From: Syncephalastrum monosporum B8922
Taxonomy: Eukaryota; Mucoromycota; Mucoromycetes; Mucorales; Syncephalastraceae
Assembly: GCA_000697355.1 (NCBI GenBank)
Contig: JNEN01000658.1
Location: forward strand, 16,032 to 80,031
Direction of reading: 5' to 3'
DNA length: 64,000 bases
Under the pieces are notes generated by a model. It was given only the letters and a program-made list of their open reading frames with translations, did not search any database and had not been told where the DNA came from. Below, one piece after another: positions 35,552 to 46,868 of the stretch (its first letter is position 1; every line of letters starts with the position of its first letter). The position numbers and the translations under genes were made by a program.

Positions 35552-38500
35552 CTACCACTGGGATGCATGGTGGTAAGTGCTCGCGAGCGGAGGAGGGTGG
35601 GCCTGGTGTTGCGGATAGGGCGATGGCGAGGAGACTCCCGTCGAGGTCCACCCCAGCGAGTTCTCTTGCATGATCGGCGCCGAGATACTCTGGGCAAACA
35701 CCTGATGCTGTGCAGCCTCTTGCTCTTCACGCGCCGCCCGACGTTGGCGATACCGCCGCACCACGACAATCGTAGCAGCCGCATAGACGACGACACCACA
35801 CGAAACGGCGATACCGACAATAGCGCCCGTGGACAATCCTCCTTTGCCGCCCTTGTTGGAAGTGTCACCATTACTGGACTGCTGTCCGCTCGTGTTGCTG
35901 TTTGGATCCTGGACACCGTTAGCCGACGAAGAACCACTGGCGCTCGTATCTGGTAGGATATCTCGAGTATGAGCAAGAAGGCAAAAAAAATTGTCGTATA
36001 GACCTATTGAAGAAAACAAAAAAAAACTTACCAGCAACAAAGTACGACTTGTCAATGAGCGTCGCAATCTGGCCGTTTGACGCATCATACAGCTCACTCG
36101 AGGGCGTGGAGATCAACTGGCGCAGGGGTGTGACGCTGTCACTCGGGATCGCCAACGAGACGATGACACCCGAGTTGTTTGTTGACTCATTCGACTGGAT
36201 GTCACGCTTCTTGTTGTTGTTCGTGCTGTCTGCGGTCGTGATCGTGACCACAATTACGTCGTCTGCCGAGATATTGAGCGACTTGCTGATCAGAGCAGGC
36301 AGGGCCTGGACGAATTCGGCCGTCAGCAACGCGTCGTTCACCATCTGGGGGTACGAAAGGTAGTTGAACTTCATCGAGACGATATTGCTCGAATCGGGGA
36401 TGATGGCGTTGACGTTGGGCGCAATGTACTGGGGAAGGTCATCCGAAGAGGACGGCGAGGGTGAGGAGGAGGAAGAGGCACTTGACTTTGACGTGGCTGT
36501 GTCCGATGATGCGGTTGGAGACGAGGTATCATGCGTGGGTGTCTCGGTGCTTGTTGTTGTCGTTGAAGACGACTCTCCAAGTGGAATACTGAACGTATTG
36601 AGCCATGTGTAGGTCTGGTAATGATATGTAGACGAGGGCGAAAACGTGTGCTTTTCAGACGACGTGGGCGTATGGTCTTCGGTGGTCGTGGTCGTGGTGC
36701 TCGTCGTCGTATCTGAAGACTCTGAACTCGTGGGCGTCACCGTCTCGGTCGCCTCGGTTGTATCGGTCGCCTCGGCTGTATCAGTCGTTTCAGTCGTCTC
36801 GGTCGTCTCGGTCGTTTCGGTTGCCTCAGCCGAATCCGTGGATTCGGTCGGCTCTGATGTAATGCTTGACTCGTCGCTGCTCAACGTGACACTGCCAGCA
36901 CCCAAGGTGGAGGAAGCGGTAAAATCACTGAAGGAAGAAGACCAGCCGCTGTCGGAATCGGATGACTGATGGTGGTGAGGAGTAGGCGACGCTGCTGTCA
37001 TGGGCCGAGAGGAGACATCGTCGCTCAACGAGGATGACCAGCTGTCATCGGAATTCGAAGGGGTGTGATGCGCTTTTGAGGAGAGGGAGGAGGAGGCGGT
37101 CATGAAACGTGAGGCAGAGGACGAAAGAAGATCGCTGCTGCTGTTGCTGCTGTCTCCAGAGCTGTGATGAGGACCAGTCGTGACGGGGCGCGTGTCTGTC
37201 TCGCTCTTCGACGAATGATCGGACGATGCTGTGGGCATGGCCGTGATAAGCGAGTCGCTGTCCGACGCTTCGCTGGTCTTAGTCTTGTGAGCAGTGGTGA
37301 CAGCGGTGGCAGTGGGCTTAGTATCCGAGCAACCGACCATGACGCCGTCGGTACGCAAGTGGCAGCCGCTCGTGCCAACAAGAGGATTGTCAGTGTCAGT
37401 GTCGGTCGCAGTCGCAGTCGCAGTCGCAGTTGCAGTGGCGGCATGCTTGGTCGTGCTTACTTTGGTCGACGAGGACGTGCTTGCTTTGGTTGATGAGGAC
37501 GTGCTGCTGTCGCATTTATCATCCAAGAGGCCAAGGCATATCAGCGGGGATGCAGTGTTTTTCGCCGTCGTGGTCTTGGAGGATTTGCTCGCCGTAACGG
37601 TTTCGCTGGCCATGGCGGTTCTGGAGGCCGTCTTGCAGTCGTCATCGCTGTCGTCATCACACACGGCAGTAGCTGAGCTGCTGTGACTCTTGCCACTGCT
37701 GACTATGGAAGCATGACAGTCTTCGGCGTCATCGTCGCAGGCTGCCGTTGTGCTCGGACGGGCAGATGTTGTTGTTTTGGTTGCTGTGGATGTACTGGTC
37801 TTTTCGTGAGAGAACAGACCGCCCAAGATACCATCGTCGTCCGTCGTCGACGCAGAAGCAGACTTTGTAGGATGGCTAGAGTGACCCGTGGACAGGTGCG
37901 ATGAGGCCGCATGGCTCGTAGTGGAAGACTCTTTGGCTGAAGAAATGGAGTCGGTGGAAGAAGAAGAGCTGGAAGAGCTGGAAGAGCTGGCATGGTGGTG
38001 AGTGGACGATTCAGCATGAGCAGAGCTGGATTCGTCTTCGCTTGCTGTTTTGGACGAGGCGTGTGTGGGTCTGGAGGAGTGATGATCGGTAGCAGTTGCA
38101 GTTGCAGTAGCAGTAGCAGTGTTGTCGTTCTCGTCGGTGGAGGACGAACGCGTTGATTCAGGTGCAGAAGATGTCGGTGTTTCTTTTCCGTGGTGAAAAA
38201 GATTCGAGACTTTGCCCCAAAAATCCAACGAAGAAGTGCTCGACGAAGCGTGGGATGATGAATGCGTCGTTTTGGAAAGAGAGGTGGAGGCTGAGGCGGA
38301 TGAGGAGTGATGGGTGATGGACGAAGAATGATGATGGGTTGCAGAGGACGTATCCGAAGACGACGCGTGCGTTTTCTGGAACATTGCAAGTATAAAATGG
38401 CGTAATTAGGAGGAGTTTCGTTTAAATGCAGATCAGAAAGTTTTCTTTGTACCTGAGCTGTAGCTACTTGTGTATCCTCATCGGAGGACTCTGCAGCGGC

Positions 38501-38593
38501 AAACACAGGATGAGCATTGAAGAGCAGAGCCGAGACAAAGATCAGGACCAGGACACGGGCAAAGACGCTGTTGAGTGAGTTCCTGTGAATCAT
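35552..38593 (-). CDS. Msb2-like signalling mucin, single-pass membrane protein
   Basis: Three exons (38593-38453, 38375-36032, 35949-35552) give 960 residues. A signal peptide ends near V-F-A-A-A. About 640 residues of Ser/Thr-rich, repeat-laden ectodomain follow, including T-E-T/T-E-A repeats and Thr-Ala-Thr-Ala tracts, suited to dense O-glycosylation. A globular juxtamembrane region (about 690-828) has L-S-Y-P-Q-M, F-V-Q-A-L-P-A-L-I and S-L-N-I-S-A-D-D-V, matching the cleavage (SEA-like) region of Msb2/Hkr1-type mucins. A TM helix lies near 868-892, preceded by G-G-L-S-T-G-A-I-V-G and followed by R-R-Y-R-Q-R-R. The short cytoplasmic tail is Pro/Ser/Gln-rich. Msb2 mucins feed Cdc42/MAPK pathways for filamentation and osmosensing. 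Confidence 0.8.
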
Positions 38594-40980
38594 CTAGCTG
38601 CCTCACAAACGCATGAAGGAAGGAGGAATGGGGTCCTTAAGGAGCGGGAAGGGCCGAGCAAAAAGAGTAAAAGAAAAGAACGGGCGTGTCTTGTAAAAGA
38701 ACAGGGAAAGAGAGAGAAAAGAAGAAAAAAAAAAAAAGATATGGGCAAAGCAAAAAGTCGACATTTGGGTGATTGGAATACAAAAAAGCCTGTCGGTCGG
38801 GAAACTCAATTTCGTTGTGGCACCATATCTGTGTCGCCACCAAATGTGGTTTGGGGCCTTCCTTGTTGCCTGAACCGGGCACACATCACGTTGCTATTGC
38901 CAATGCCACTACTGGGGTCTCGCCTCCTGTCTCTATCTTGCGTTCCTTTTTGTTCCTTATCCATCGCTAAAAAAAAACGCTCGTTATACCCGGATCACTC
39001 TCTCGCACGAGAATATTTTCGTTCAATCCATGCTATGGGGATCCAGACCACAGACCTGTCATGCCTCACCACTTTTTTTTTTTTTGCCGTGCGCTCATCA
39101 TGGCTGTTTAAACGTGCTCTCCTAAGACCTTCTCCTAGCGAAGGGGTCCTCTAGAACCTCCAACCCGCCAACATTAGATTTATGTACAATTCTAATTAAA
39201 TATGCTCATCATCGCTATCTGAACGATGACAAAAATTGCGGTAGCTTTCCTTCGTTACCGTTACTGTTCTACCAGAAACTTCATTCGCGTCCGTCCGCGC
39301 GCACTCTTCCATGATATCTATTACATGCCTGCACCCATCTTTCTCTCTCTTGCTCCATTTTAGACAAGTGACCCGTTACACCAGTAAAATAAAGAAAGAG
39401 AGGCTCATTCGATTTGCTACTTCTCTTTTCATAAGCAAAGACCGTGCTCGTATTCCCTGTCTTATCACCTACTTTTTATTTCCGGCGCTCGTACAAAGCT
39501 CCTTGCACATAAGATATAGAACTATGCTGTGTAATCTTTAACTAAAACCGCAACAATGAACAAATTCAGCGATGCATATCTAGGGTTGCATGCAGCTGTG
39601 TCACGTTGCTGAAGAGAATCGTCCATGGTAAACCGCGAATACTGTACATATTGAGCGAGGCATCTACGTTTCCTGGTATTTTCACGTGTTGACTTTGACC
39701 GAGTAGATGCTGTATCCCCTCCAGATGGGAAACGGGAGACATGAATTACATCGGTTTGTGTGTCTTGGATTAAAAAAAAAAAGGTCAGTCGGAAATGAAT
39801 GTCGCTTCGTACAAGGTGCCGCGTGCGGCCCATGGTAATAATTACCATGGTAAAATTGGCCGTATGTACCACAAGCGTTCGATGGCTGGAACCTCTGGCC
39901 ATTCCATTTCCCATACGCATGCCCTTTACTTGGAGACGCCTTCACGCGCTGAAAGTATAGCTTCAGATGCTCTAACTGTGCACACTTTCTTCGAAATTTG
40001 CTACAACTTGGCACTTATATCAGCCATGCATTCGTAGGGACAATGACGAGTCTCTTCTATAAGGTACGACACTGACGATATATTGAGACCCATATCGCGA
40101 TAGCAGTACATATCCTTTTATCTAGATCCGCACTGTTATGCAATTCACGACAGTAGTGATAGTATCCAAACAGATTTTGCCATTTCACGTATTGCAGGTA
40201 TGCATTCGAGATAGAGATACTGGCTGATGGTAGATGGGACTGAGCTAAAATATTGCCACACGAGTCGAATGAAATCAGGTACAAGGATTTGTTATAGTAA
40301 ACACGTGTAGCTGTCGACAATCATAGCATGCATGTGGGTTCCCGAGACTGCCAGGACGGAGAGGAAAAGTGAGAATAAGTCTATATCAATTTGAGGAATA
40401 TAAAATAGGAGAGAAATAGAAACATTACCAATGGTATGAGATAAATGTAAGATTTATGATGAAAAGGTTTGAAATGAAACAGCAGCATCAGTGGTTACAC
40501 AATATAAGGTAAAAATTTATTTATTATCCTGCTGCAGAGCAAAATTACATTGCTCGAAATACAGTATGTTCAGAGCTACAATACACGCCCTGTACAGGTC
40601 ACAAGGCGGATTTTCCTGAACAGTTGATGTCTTTTTGTATTGGGACAACTGTCCAACTTTATTTGCAGTACATGTCGGAGTGAGAGGTGTATACAAAGGT
40701 GCGGAAGACTTGTCCACGCGGATACTAAGGAAACAGGGTAGGAGCGGCCTGGGGCATCGCTGAGAGTAAGAGGTTTCGATTGGGATACTTTACTATGGCT
40801 GCACCTCCATACTTCTTGCTCTTTCTTCTCTTTCCTTTTCTTTTCTTTTTTTTTTCGGTGTTATTCGGAGGATAAGAAGAGAAAGCGCGCCGGGATTATG
40901 GAGGCTCGAAAGAAATTTGACGAGCACGGGTGCATGCCTAGTGTATGAGGGAGACGACAGAGTCGAACTGCATCGAAGAC
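38594..40980. other. Gene-poor interval
   Basis: The first 300 bases are the mucin promoter, with A-rich tracts at 38720-38736. No recognisable gene, RNA or domain in the rest. An ORF here starting near 38585 is A-rich with no domain and is not called. Confidence 0.45.
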
Positions 40981-41285
40981 GTGACGTCAGTGGGCATTCC
41001 AGACACCTTGCATTAGTGGTTGGCGGTTGGAGACGGATTGGCGCGACGGTTGGCTGCCGGAGAAGCCTGTTCCAGGAACAGACCGGCCCATAACCGACGC
41101 CAAATAGGCCATTTGAGGGGACAGGCATATAGAAAATGATCCAGATTGTCGGGATGTAAGAGGCATATATAGGGCAAGTGCAAGACAGGAAGGCCGTTGG
41201 CAGGATATGATGAAGCCTCGTGCGGCAGGGAAACGATTGATGTAGGGCCCGAAACCATATGTTCCTTGCAGAGGCAGCAACTGTC
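40981..41285 (-). pseudogene. LINE retrotransposon relic (zf-RVT end)
   Basis: One reading frame (41258-41013) contains D-H-F-L-Y-A-C-P-L-K-W-P-I-W, the H-x3-x-C and W spacing of the zinc-binding tail that follows the reverse transcriptase of non-LTR elements. Upstream in the same frame are short stretches that fit the preceding linker, but neighbouring frames carry parts too, so frameshifts have occurred. Only about 250 bases are recognisable. No reverse-transcriptase catalytic motif was seen, so it is a decayed fragment and not an active copy. Confidence 0.5.
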
Positions 41286-41600
41286 AAGCTAATGTTTTCT
41301 TCTTATACACATCAAGCAGTGTTTTAACAGGTGCTCGCATGTATACAACACACATATCCAGCATATTCGGTGCTTAAGAACATCTACGTCCATCCACTAA
41401 AATCAACGGCTATGGCTATGACAACAGTAATCTCGCTTGTAAGCAATACATACTGGAGATAAGAGCATGCTGTCAGAAGACAAAATGCAGAATTGACATG
41501 ACAAAGAATATATAGCATACCTTCAAACCATCAGTATACTAGTGCGTCCAATAAGTTGCTGTACCTATTTTGCTAGCTATCACTACAAGCTGGATATAAA
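41286..41600. other. Intergenic, nothing recognised
   Basis: AT-rich sequence with stops in all frames. Confidence 0.4.
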
Positions 41601-42570
41601 TCTACACATACCCAAAGTTCACCGGCGATTACTGTGTCGTCAAACCTTTGGATGTACATGCCCTTTAGCTAGAACCTGCCGCCATCTACGAGGTTTTCTG
41701 CTCTTCAATGTTCGGCCGGTTTATCATACCGACTCTGAATGGTGGACCAATTACATCGGGCACGGAAGCGCGCCGCAAGAAGGACGTCATAATGTGTTTT
41801 TTTTTCTCCAATCGTCAAGCGGTGCAAGCACTCTGTGACAAGTACAAGCTTGATTTTATGCACCATATCACGATTTCCATCGACAAGACTGTTTATCTGC
41901 TAGGCCGAGCAAAAAGAGGCCCCATCCTGGTGAGATCAGCTTATGAGGACCGCAAGCGTACCACCAGCAACGCGAAAAGCCAAGGAAGAAACCAAGGAAG
42001 AAGTTAAAGCTAAGCATACAGAACAGGAGCCCAACGCGCCTTCCTTCAACGACAAGCGCAGCTTATCACCCAGTCCATCACGAGCAAGCCAGGCTCTGCC
42101 TCAGATACCGGTCACTCTACCGCTACAATGTCGGGGCCTACGACACCCTCAAGGGGCCCCGCACTGGCGTCGACTGCAAGCGCTTTGGCAGAGAGCAATC
42201 AAGTCCGCAAAAATTGCAGCGACGCGCAAGACCAAATCCCCACCGATTTGCCCAAGAAGTCGCGACTTTATAGCACGGCCGATATGCCTGCAAACCCTGT
42301 CAAGATGTCGATCGATTTCATGCGCCGGGCAGAGCGACACTAAACAAGACAACCGAGGCCAGCACGAGACTGCGCTTGTAGGACAGATTCCACAAGAACT
42401 ACACGCACACGGCCAACACAAAGAACGCACCAAAGTGGAGTGCCTTGTCATTCACCGCCTCGTGCAAATGCACAGGTGCAAATCCAAGTACACCAAATAC
42501 AATCAGCAGAAAAAAGTGCTACCAAGATTCGTAATCGCATCGTCTCGAGTTTTTGATCAATAGGAAAACA
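41601..42570 (+). pseudogene. Decayed coding-like region, family unknown
   Basis: The GC-rich block contains frames with ordinary protein character but broken between them. One frame (41708-42007) has a stretch such as D-K-Y-K-L-D-F-M-H-H-I-T-I-S-I-D. Others (41943-42563, 42128-42343) continue with Ser/Pro-rich and Lys-rich segments. A TAG interrupts the upstream extension. No simple set of introns restores one reading frame. It may be a gene fragment or an old mobile-element piece. I do not recognise the family. Confidence 0.3.
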
Positions 42571-44047
42571 AAAAGAAGAAAAAAATACGAGTGGGTGGTT
42601 GGCGACCCCACCTCATGCTCATGGTTATCGAAACCCCGATAAGACGATGGAACATCCAATAAAAATATCTCACCATGCTCTCAAGCTGGCGCTCGTGCAA
42701 ATTCCCACTTTTTTTTTTCAACGTTCAATTTCCTTGCGCTGTGATAAGCACCGCAGACCATGCATCGTTATTTTTTTGTCGTTAGGTTACAGTGCGTTCT
42801 AAGATATATAGAAACTTAAAAGAGATATGTATGTAATCAACACAACACATGTCTACTTCTTGCGCCTATCCACACCATCATACGAGTCCTAACAATCAAA
42901 GCAGATAAGTCCTTAAAACCTCATGAAGGTTCCTTGTTATCGGGGAATCGTCAAAGAGGATGATCTATCCTAACCTTACAGAAGCCTAAATTTTAAAATG
43001 AGGATTCTTGCTGTACCAAGCCCTTCTCCTGATAAAAAATGACCACTTGAGTCTCGCTATCCACTCGTCCATGCGATTCCCCTCTCCATAGAGAAGCGTG
43101 CCACGACGCGCTAAAACCATTGCCTTCATTTTGTTTTATTAATATTTAGCATCATTTGGTGCGTTTATCATAAAACACAGGATTGTCCAGAAAAAAGAGC
43201 ATGTGGCATGCCTTTATTATCTTGGCAAGTTTCCACTCTGTTGGGTTCAGGAACCATGCATCAAAAACATGCCCCGCCACAAAGGAACCCAACTTGTGTG
43301 TCGACCGATCATACTTCATGTCAGTCAAGTCGAAAGGATGCTGCATCCAGCTGGTTCGTTTGTTATAATATATAACTATATGTACATGCGACAATAGGCA
43401 GAAAATGAACCAAAGCGTCGTGCGTTCTCAAACATAATTCTATTACAGTGGTGTCGACAATAAAAGAGGAAACTAGAAGGTTATCCAAGTACAGAGATCC
43501 GGTAGTAGGCTTGGCCTTCTGCTTGTCTTTTGCGGGGCACCAGTCTTTTTTTGGAAGACTTTTCTGATACCTCAGCTCAGGGGCTCTCGTCCTTTGATCC
43601 GATGCTTCTTTCATCTGCTGCTGCAGCAGCCGATTCATTATTTTCCATTGAAGAGCTTGGGTGGCCATTCAGTGACCTAGGCTGCTACGAAAAGAATGCA
43701 CGAGAGACAGGGTAATGGTCACTGAGAACGTGCACGCAGACAACAGCCAATTAATAATTGAGTTCCTGCCAATAGGACGAAATGAAATGCGAGACGTTCT
43801 TGCCACCTTTGGATTGCATATGTGTGTGTATGAGCCACGGAAGTGAACAAAAAAGAAGGTTGGCAATGATAACGTCTCCCTATTCATCGCACAACAACAA
43901 ATACCATACACCAGATAGCAACGTCCCCTTGCTCCCTAACTTCCATCATCCCGCCTCCTTTTTTATTCGTGCTCGTTTCCATCCCAACCACAGGATTGCC
44001 TTTCCTCTTTTTCACTTTCCTTTCATTTTCTCGTCGTCATCGTCATC
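42571..44047. other. Intergenic, no supported gene
   Basis: No clear gene. A minus-strand frame at 43363-43668 has a Gln-rich start but no recognisable domain and is not called. The 3' end is the CT-rich promoter of the DPBB gene. Confidence 0.45.
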
Positions 44048-44760
44048 ATGTTCCGGAAACAAGTGGCAACTATTATCATTCTCCTCGTGACGCTTCTTGT
44101 CTTCACGGATAGCCAGCCAGTGAAGCGTGCGAAATGCTCTAAAGGCGGTGCTGGTACCTTGGCTCATCTTGCGCAGGACGTCCTCAAGAGCTTGAGTGGC
44201 ACATTTTCCGGATTGGGTACCTTCTTCGACCCCGTCAGTGAGGGTGGCCCCATTGGTAAAAATGAAGCAAGAAATATGATCCATAGCACTGAGCATCATC
44301 TATATAATCAGGTTCATGTGGGCCTCGCGAAAATAAGAATAGCCACATTGTGGCATTGGTAAGTTTCCAATCGCTAATAATTACAAACAACATACACGCG
44401 CGCGTCAATGCATGAAAATTAAATGTGTTCTATCTATTTTTACATAAAGAATCACGTGCAGTATGGCGACACCAGCAAAAAGAGCAAGTTCTGCGGCAAG
44501 AAGGTGCGCATCACTTACAAGGGCAAGAGCGTGTTTGCAACCATCAACGATGCCTGCCCGGGTTGCGACAAAGGTACGTAGTCTATCATATTTCACGTCA
44601 GCGATTTTGCATATTCATCTATGATGTAGGCTCCTTGGATATGACGCCTGTCATTTTCGACAAATTGGAAGCACCCAAGGTCGGCGTGATTCCTATCAAA
44701 TGGTGTGTCGTCGGCACCGAGGGTTGTGAAGACGGGGACGACGATGACGAATGCACCTAA
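44048..44760 (+). CDS. Small secreted RlpA-like double-psi beta-barrel protein
   Basis: Four exons (44048-44255, 44312-44358, 44450-44573, 44630-44760) give 169 residues. Exon 2 is only 47 bases and was needed to restore the family motif. A signal peptide (about residues 1-22) is followed by G-T-F-F-D-P, G-G-P-I-G, S-C-G-P-R-E-N, S-H-I-V-A-L-N, Y-K-G-K-S-V, I-N-D-A-C-P-G-C and S-L-D-M-T-P. These are the hallmarks of barwin/RlpA-type double-psi barrels found in expansin-like and fungal effector-like secreted proteins. The tail is acidic. Function is probably cell-wall or extracellular; no enzymatic activity is assigned. Confidence 0.85.
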
Positions 44761-45264
44761 ATTCATTTATTCCATACAAAACGCTACACGCCTTTCCTTT
44801 TGTACAAGTCCTGCTCACGCTGTACAAGTCATGATATATATACACTTTTTTTCAAAAAGAAAAATTCATGACGCTCGCAACAGTATGTTATATCCTGTTC
44901 GACTACTTTGTACAGCCCTATCATATCAATTATCTGCTTCCATGGGATATTCCTACGTACGCAATACATTCACAACTATTTAAAGCCAGTCGTTTTACTT
45001 TTTTTTTTCACTACAAGTGTAAGTAGCCTATGCAATTTCGTTCCGGAATCAGTTCTCATGGACTACACTTCGTTTTTTTTTACATACGTAAGCGGCCGAG
45101 GCCGCGGTCTTTGATGCGCGCTCATGGCGCGCTGCCTCTGATTTATCTAAAGCTGAATGCACTTCCGAGTTGCAGTAACACATTACCAAGTTGCAAAACA
45201 CTTACTGGTGACCGGGGGCAGACATCTGGCGTTATGGCAATGTCCTTGAGGGAGTTCTAACAGT
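44761..45264. other. Intergenic, nothing recognised
   Basis: T-rich DNA after the DPBB gene. A TATATATAC run lies near 44838-44846. Confidence 0.4.
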
Positions 45265-45566
45265 GTTTTCGGCCACCAATCACTTAGGTTGGAGGAATGC
45301 AAACGGAGAAGAAGGAGGAAGGGAGAGAAAGCGGAGAGGAAGAAGATCAAAGGAGAAGCGAGAAAGGAGCAGAACTGAGATATATGTTAAGTTTCATATT
45401 CAATGTATAGACATGAATCTGTTTCCCTTACGGGCAGAGGAAAAAGCGAGGGAAAAAAAACTCTGGTGAGAGGGAAGCAAGCGCAAAGGAGAAAGAGGCA
45501 CAAACGGAGAAGAAGACCGGAGGAGAGGCTGGAAAGAAGACAGTAAGCTAAGGATATGTCTTCGGT
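45265..45566 (+). repeat. Purine-rich repeat arm, left copy
   Basis: This GA-rich block has a diverged inverted counterpart at about 46360-46592. Matching segments include a central t-a-t-a-g-a-c-a-t-g-a-a-t-c-t-g-t-t-t-c stretch near 45405-45425 and a g-a-a-a-g-a-a-g-a-c-a-g end near 45535. The left copy carries roughly 70 extra bases. Confidence 0.5.
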
Positions 45567-45944
45567 GAGCTTTCATTGAAGTAGTCGCGGCAACCATGTA
45601 AAGCTGAGGTTAACATTTTCCGGTGTCATAAGTTTGTCATGCTTGGCCAGGATAATGCGAATATTTTTGCAAGCTAGATGCGGTCCTGAAAATTTGGCGA
45701 CCTGACCAAGTGTACACACGACCTCATCTGTAAGCATGTTTTTTTCTTCACTATCAGCAGACGCCTTCCGGGAGTTGCGGCAACCTTTTTTTTTTAAAAA
45801 AAAAAAAGAAAATACAGTATTGGAGCCGACATATTTCCATGTGATAGTGATTATAAAATATGTATATGCCTTTGGCTCTTTGTCCTGCAGTTATATCGTG
45901 TTATCGTCTATCATGTAATAATAAATGGTATGTTCTGTACCATC

Positions 45945-46265
45945 CGTAATTGCATAACGCTGGAGACCCGGTTTCAATTCCCGTCAGGGCGTCTGGCCAA
46001 GTAGATCACTTAATGTGAACGGTACCTGACGTTCATCTTAAGGTCTTTTTCCCTATGTCCTTCGGTAAACGTGACAGCAAAGTAGGTCAACGAATTGTCC
46101 GAAACGCGAAAGATACCTGACGTCAAATTTCATCAAAGTCTTTTTCTCCTGAGTCTTTTTCCCATTGGCAGACGCGCTTTATGTAATTGCATGAAATCCA
46201 CCGATGTGAGTCTCTCTCGTAAAAGACGACCGTTTTCTCACACGTTTACTTTCCTTCGTCTTTCT
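45945..46265 (+). repeat. Dispersed repeat with tRNA-like T-arm, copy 1
   Basis: Shares a long stretch of sequence with 63520-63965. Both copies begin with a pol III B-box-like segment (here gtttcaattcccg) followed by a short conserved stretch ending gtctg. Downstream are internal units carrying TGACGTCA and CCAAT-type motifs. Copy 1 has one internal unit fewer than copy 2. The tRNA 5' half is not recognisable. It is best described as a SINE-like or tRNA-derived element. Confidence 0.6.
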
Positions 46266-46359
46266 TTCCTCTGCCACTGGCTGCCTGCCCCAACTGCACC
46301 GGTGTGCATGATATCAGTTGTAGCATCGATAGTACACGGTCTTAGACATCATTAACCTT

Positions 46360-46592
46360 TTGATGTATGCTTAGCTTGCCGTCTTCTTTCCCACCTCTCC
46401 TCCGGTTTCTCTTCTCTGCCTGTAAGTGAAACAGATCCATGTCTATATATTTTATATGAGACATTAACAGGTATTTCAGTTTCGCTTCTTTCTTGCTTCT
46501 CCGTTGCTCTTGCTTCTACCCGCTTGCCCTCCTTTCCTCCTCCTTCGCCCTCGTTTGCGTCACCTAGCCTAAGCGGTCGGCGGCCAGGACCA
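46360..46592 (-). repeat. Purine-rich repeat arm, right inverted copy
   Basis: Reverse complement resembles the block at 45265-45566 over most of its length with many mismatches. Together they flank the SINE-like element at 45945-46265. Confidence 0.45.
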
Positions 46593-46868
46593 CCTTCAAC
46601 AATCCCCCTCATAAACATGTGCCCTTGCGCCAAATGTTTGCCCCACTCCCACCGGTAAGAAACTGTTGAATGTGATTTTGCATTCAGTTTTAGATGAGAC
46701 AGTGGCCGACGCGCCTTGCGTGCGTATCGACGACCCCGGCTTCGGCCGTTAGGTATGTAAAGAAAGTGAAGTGTAGTCCACGAGAACTGATCTTGGAACG
46801 AAATCTCGTAGGCTAGTTAATGGTGTATGTACAAGCTATAACGAGATCCTCACGATATTCTCGGCGCT
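46593..46868. other. Intergenic, nothing recognised
   Basis: Short interval before the 3' end of the Ert1-like gene. Confidence 0.4.

Noticed and set aside
36364..38593. Several long frames on both strands over the mucin gene
   Set aside because: They are products of the simple Ser/Thr codon repeats of the mucin ectodomain read in other frames.
38585..39154. A 189-residue frame upstream of the mucin gene
   Set aside because: It is A-rich, overlaps the mucin start on the other strand and shows no domain.
40793..41287. A 164-residue minus-strand protein
   Set aside because: It is a composite of a LINE relic and low-complexity Lys/Arg DNA with no conserved domain.
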